From: M0108 sp044228695
Lineage (GTDB): Bacteria > Pseudomonadota > Gammaproteobacteria > Chromatiales > Chromatiaceae
Direction of reading: 5' to 3'
Assembly: GCA_044228695.1 (NCBI GenBank)
Contig: JBGAUK010000035.1
Location: 1 to 32,072 of the forward strand
Length of the DNA: 32,072 nucleotides
Part shown: in pieces, positions 30,072 through 32,072 of the stretch
Layout: every line of letters starts with the position of its first letter
How positions within the stretch are numbered: position 1 is the stretch's first letter
Position numbers and translations under genes: made by a program
The notes under the pieces: generated by a model
The model's database searches: none
Told to the model about the DNA's origin: nothing
Seen by the model: the letters and a program-made list of their open reading frames with translations, nothing else

Positions 30072-30566
30072 ATGCTTAGATTCTTTCTCATCTTTCTGGT
30101 CATCCAGGGTGTGCTATTCACCGCCGAGCTGACCCCGCCGGTGCAGCAGTATCTGGTGGTGCCCTTCACCGAGGGGGTGGCGGCCGTCAGTGCCTGGATC
30201 ATCCTCTTGTTCGATCCCCAGGTGGTCTCGCAAGGCAAGGTGATCCGGGATCTGCAGAGCGGCTTCGCCGTGGCCATCGAGGCCGGCTGTAACGGGGTGG
30301 AGGCGACCATCGTCCTGGTGGCGGCCCTGCTGGCCTTTCCCGCCCCCTGGTTGCACCGACTCTGGGGTGTCCTCATTGGCTTCCTCGCCATCCAGGGGTT
30401 GAACCTGGTCCGCATCATCAGCCTCTTCTACATCGGCCAGTGGAGCATGAAGGTGTTCGAGTGGGCGCATCTCTACATCTGGCAGGCGCTCATCATGCTG
30501 GATGTGTTGATCATCTTTCTGATCTGGTTGCGATTCCTGCCCAAGGCTGGGCAGGAGGGGGCCTGA
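30072..30566 (+). CDS. xrtH: Exosortase H (XrtH)
   Basis: Exosortases are polytopic membrane transpeptidase-like enzymes that process proteins with a C-terminal sorting signal. The 164-aa protein has about four or five TM segments and the three hallmark residues: Cys73 in EAGCNGVEA, Arg114 in NLVRI and His133 in WAHLYIWQ. The short length and the company of the next gene fit the H type, which acts on IPTLxxWG-CTERM substrates. No protein with that C terminus is encoded in this window. The ATG at 30072 lacks an obvious ribosome-binding site. The gene is followed after 1 nt by its associated membrane protein. The two-component system upstream may control it, by inference. Confidence 0.88.
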   Translation: MLRFFLIFLVIQGVLFTAELTPPVQQYLVVPFTEGVAAVSAWIILLFDPQVVSQGKVIRDLQSGFAVAIEAGCNGVEATIVLVAALLAFPAPWLHRLWGVLIGFLAIQGLNLVRIISLFYIGQWSMKVFEWAHLYIWQALIMLDVLIIFLIWLRFLPKAGQEGA

Positions 30567-30567
30567 G

Positions 30568-31179
30568 ATGCCCAACCGCCCGGTGATGGGCTTCTTCCTC
30601 AAGGTCCTGGCCTGGCTGCCGGTAACCTTCGGTATTTGGTACTACATGGCCCTCGTCACGACCTGGCCGGTAACCTGGCTGGTGAACGGCATCCTGACCA
30701 ACCTCTTTTCCGAGATCATCGTCGGCGTCCACCAGGTGGGCTATCACCTGGAGGTGGCGGTCAACTATGTCTCGCAAACGCCCCAGGCGGGGCTGCCCCA
30801 GGGCGCGGCGGGGGAGTTGGTGTTCCAGGTCAATCCTCTCATGTACGGCTACTGTCTGCCCCTCTATACCGCCCTCATTCTCGCCAGCCCCAGCGCGGAG
30901 GGCCAGAAGTGGTTCCGCTGGCTGGTAGGGCTCTTGATCCTGCAATTGGTCGAGGTCTGGGGGGTGAGTTTTCACATCCTCAAGACCCTGCTTTTCAATA
31001 CGGGTCCCGAGGTGAGCGCCCAACTGGCCATGGGTCCCTGGGGGAGTAACGCCATCGCCTTGGGCTATCAATTTGGTTATCTCATCCTGCCTGCGGTTGC
31101 ACCCCTCGTGATCTGGATCGCCTTCCATGGCGATTACCTGCGGCAATTGGCGCCAGGCATCGGCAAGAGGCTCCAGTAG
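30568..31179 (+). CDS. Exosortase H-associated membrane protein
   Basis: The 203-aa product has four hydrophobic segments, including VLAWLPVTFGIWYYMAL near the start, LMYGYCLPLYTALIL, WLVGLLILQLVEVWGVSF and ALGYQFGYLILPAVAPLVIW. A periplasmic loop (about 35-85) lies between the first and second. It matches the membrane protein regularly found directly after exosortase H. The exact role in the sorting system is not established. GGAGG lies about 11 nt before the ATG, and the start is 1 nt from the exosortase stop, so the pair is translationally coupled. It converges with argG across a strongly structured gap. Confidence 0.8.
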   Translation: MPNRPVMGFFLKVLAWLPVTFGIWYYMALVTTWPVTWLVNGILTNLFSEIIVGVHQVGYHLEVAVNYVSQTPQAGLPQGAAGELVFQVNPLMYGYCLPLYTALILASPSAEGQKWFRWLVGLLILQLVEVWGVSFHILKTLLFNTGPEVSAQLAMGPWGSNAIALGYQFGYLILPAVAPLVIWIAFHGDYLRQLAPGIGKRLQ

Positions 31180-31181
31180 GC

Positions 31182-31240
31182 CGCGGTTGGCGGGACCCTT
31201 AGCCAGACGGGCTAGTTGAGGATCCCGCCAGGGTTCCGCG
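31182..31240. terminator. Nested stem-loop between exosortase-associated gene and argG
   Basis: Three nested perfect stems share one axis: CGCGG/CCGCG (31182-31186 and 31236-31240), GGCGGGA/TCCCGCC (31189-31195 and 31223-31229) and TAGCC/GGCTA (31200-31204 and 31210-31214). It fills the gap between two convergent genes and probably serves as a two-way terminator, though without a T tract. Confidence 0.55.
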
Positions 31241-31255
31241 CGATGAGGCTATTCG

Positions 31256-32072
31256 TTAACCTCGCCGGCGCGCAGCCACCCTTAGGCGCAGGGCGTTGAG
31301 GCGGATAAAGCCGGTGGCGTCGCCCTGGTTGTAGGCGCCGGCGTCCTCCTCGAATGTAGCAATGTTGGTATCGAAGAGGCTGTTGGTGTCGGATTTACGG
31401 CCGACGGCCATGACATTGCCCTTGTAGAGCTTGAGGCGCACCACGCCGTTGACCACCTGCTGGGTCTGGTCGATGGCGGCCTGGAGCATCTCCCGCTCCG
31501 GGGCAAACCAGTAGCCGTTATAGACCAGGCTGGCGTAACGGGGCATGAGTTCGTCCTTGAGGTGGGCCGCCTCGCGGTCCAGGGTCAGGGACTCCATGGC
31601 GCGGTGGGCCTTGAGCAGGATGGTCCCGCCGGGGGTCTCGTAGCAGCCGCGAGACTTCATGCCCACATAGCGGTTCTCGACGATGTCGCTGCGGCCGATA
31701 CCGTTGGCGCCACCAATGCGGTTCAGGTCCGCAAGGAGCTGGGCCGGGCTCATGGCCTGGCCGTCGATGGCGACCGGGTCACCCTTCTCAAAGGTCAGCT
31801 CAAGGTAGGTCTGCTGGTCCGGGGCCTGCTCGGCGGGTACCGTCCAGCGCCACATGTCCGCCCCCGGCTCGACCCAGGGGTCCTCCAGGTCATAGCCCTC
31901 GTAGGAAATGTGCAGCAGGTTGGCGTCCATGGAGTAGGGCGACTTGGTGCCGTCGCGCTTCATCTCCACGGCAATGCCGCGGCTGGCGGCATAGTCCATG
32001 AGTTTTTCGCGGGACAGCAGGTCCCACTCGCGCCAGGGGGCGATGATCTTGATCTCGGGGTTGAGGGCGAAG
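31256..32072 (-). CDS. argG: Argininosuccinate synthase, partial (ArgG)
   Basis: ArgG joins citrulline and aspartate using ATP in arginine synthesis. The window holds the C-terminal 271 codons; the 5' part lies beyond the right edge, and the open frame runs to the last base. Family motifs are APWREWDLLSREKL near the edge, SPYSMDANLLHISYEGYDLEDP (a substrate-site segment), IGRSDIVENRYVGMKSRGCY and TPGGTILLKAHRAMESLTLD. The end, NQGDATGFIRLNALRLRVAARR, is typical of bacterial ArgG. The product is intact as far as seen. It converges with the exosortase genes and has no evident functional tie to them. Confidence 0.96.
   Translation of the reverse strand, partial: FALNPEIKIIAPWREWDLLSREKLMDYAASRGIAVEMKRDGTKSPYSMDANLLHISYEGYDLEDPWVEPGADMWRWTVPAEQAPDQQTYLELTFEKGDPVAIDGQAMSPAQLLADLNRIGGANGIGRSDIVENRYVGMKSRGCYETPGGTILLKAHRAMESLTLDREAAHLKDELMPRYASLVYNGYWFAPEREMLQAAIDQTQQVVNGVVRLKLYKGNVMAVGRKSDTNSLFDTNIATFEEDAGAYNQGDATGFIRLNALRLRVAARRRG

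Noticed and set aside
30057..30075. Possible sigma-54 (-24/-12) site TGGCATTAGCACATGC before xrtH
   Set aside because: The GG and GC elements are 11 rather than 10 nt apart, and the site covers the start codon of xrtH.

Overview
The window is GC-rich, densely coded DNA from a sulfur-oxidising gammaproteobacterium, most likely a purple sulfur bacterium of the Chromatiales. The evidence is a flavocytochrome c sulfide dehydrogenase pair (fccAB), a NapC/NirT-type tetrahaem cytochrome, a SulP permease, a TauE/SafE transporter and a gammaproteobacterial EF-P lysylation set (efp, epmA, epmB). The taxonomic call is an inference from gene content, not from a marker gene. I saw no tRNA, rRNA, CRISPR array, insertion sequence or phage gene.

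Layout. (1) 1-6.5 kb, all on the minus strand: a dynamin-like GTPase, nadA, a NapC-like cytochrome with its own promoter, a periplasmic ankyrin protein, then fccA and fccB behind a leader containing terminator-like hairpins. (2) 6.6-12.9 kb, plus strand: a promoter and a roughly 160-nt hairpin-rich leader, an RND membrane-fusion protein, an RND permease with an unusual C-terminal extension (one more membrane segment plus a Pro/Ala/Lys tail), and a Pro-rich exported protein. (3) 13.0-16.1 kb, plus strand: an exported beta-rich protein, an orphan ParA-type ATPase, a one-TM protein with a repetitive Met/Asn/Ser region, and a cN-I type 5'-nucleotidase. (4) 16.1-21.5 kb: a REC-like plus EAL protein whose catalytic residues are degenerate (minus), epmB (minus) divergent from efp-epmA (plus), and methionine gamma-lyase. 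(5) 21.5-26.7 kb, minus strand: a SulP permease with a long inserted loop, and a tight four-gene operon (unknown protein, 82-aa membrane protein, TauE/SafE transporter, tandem universal stress protein). (6) 26.7-31.2 kb, plus strand: an NtrB-like histidine kinase and NtrC-family sigma-54 activator, then exosortase H and its associated membrane protein. (7) The right edge holds the 3' part of argG (minus).

How the parts fit. FccAB oxidises sulfide in the periplasm, and the NapC-like cytochrome next to it could link that electron flow to the quinone pool. SulP and TauE/SafE probably move sulfate, sulfite or related anions across the inner membrane, and methionine gamma-lyase releases methanethiol from methionine. 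EpmB and EpmA make and attach beta-lysine to the conserved Lys of EF-P, and all three genes are here together. The points most worth a second look are the exosortase H pair beside an orphan NtrB/NtrC pair, the ParA/TM-protein/5'-nucleotidase cluster next to a c-di-GMP-receptor-like protein, the RND pump tail with its structured leader, and the four-gene TauE/SafE operon with an unrecognised first gene.
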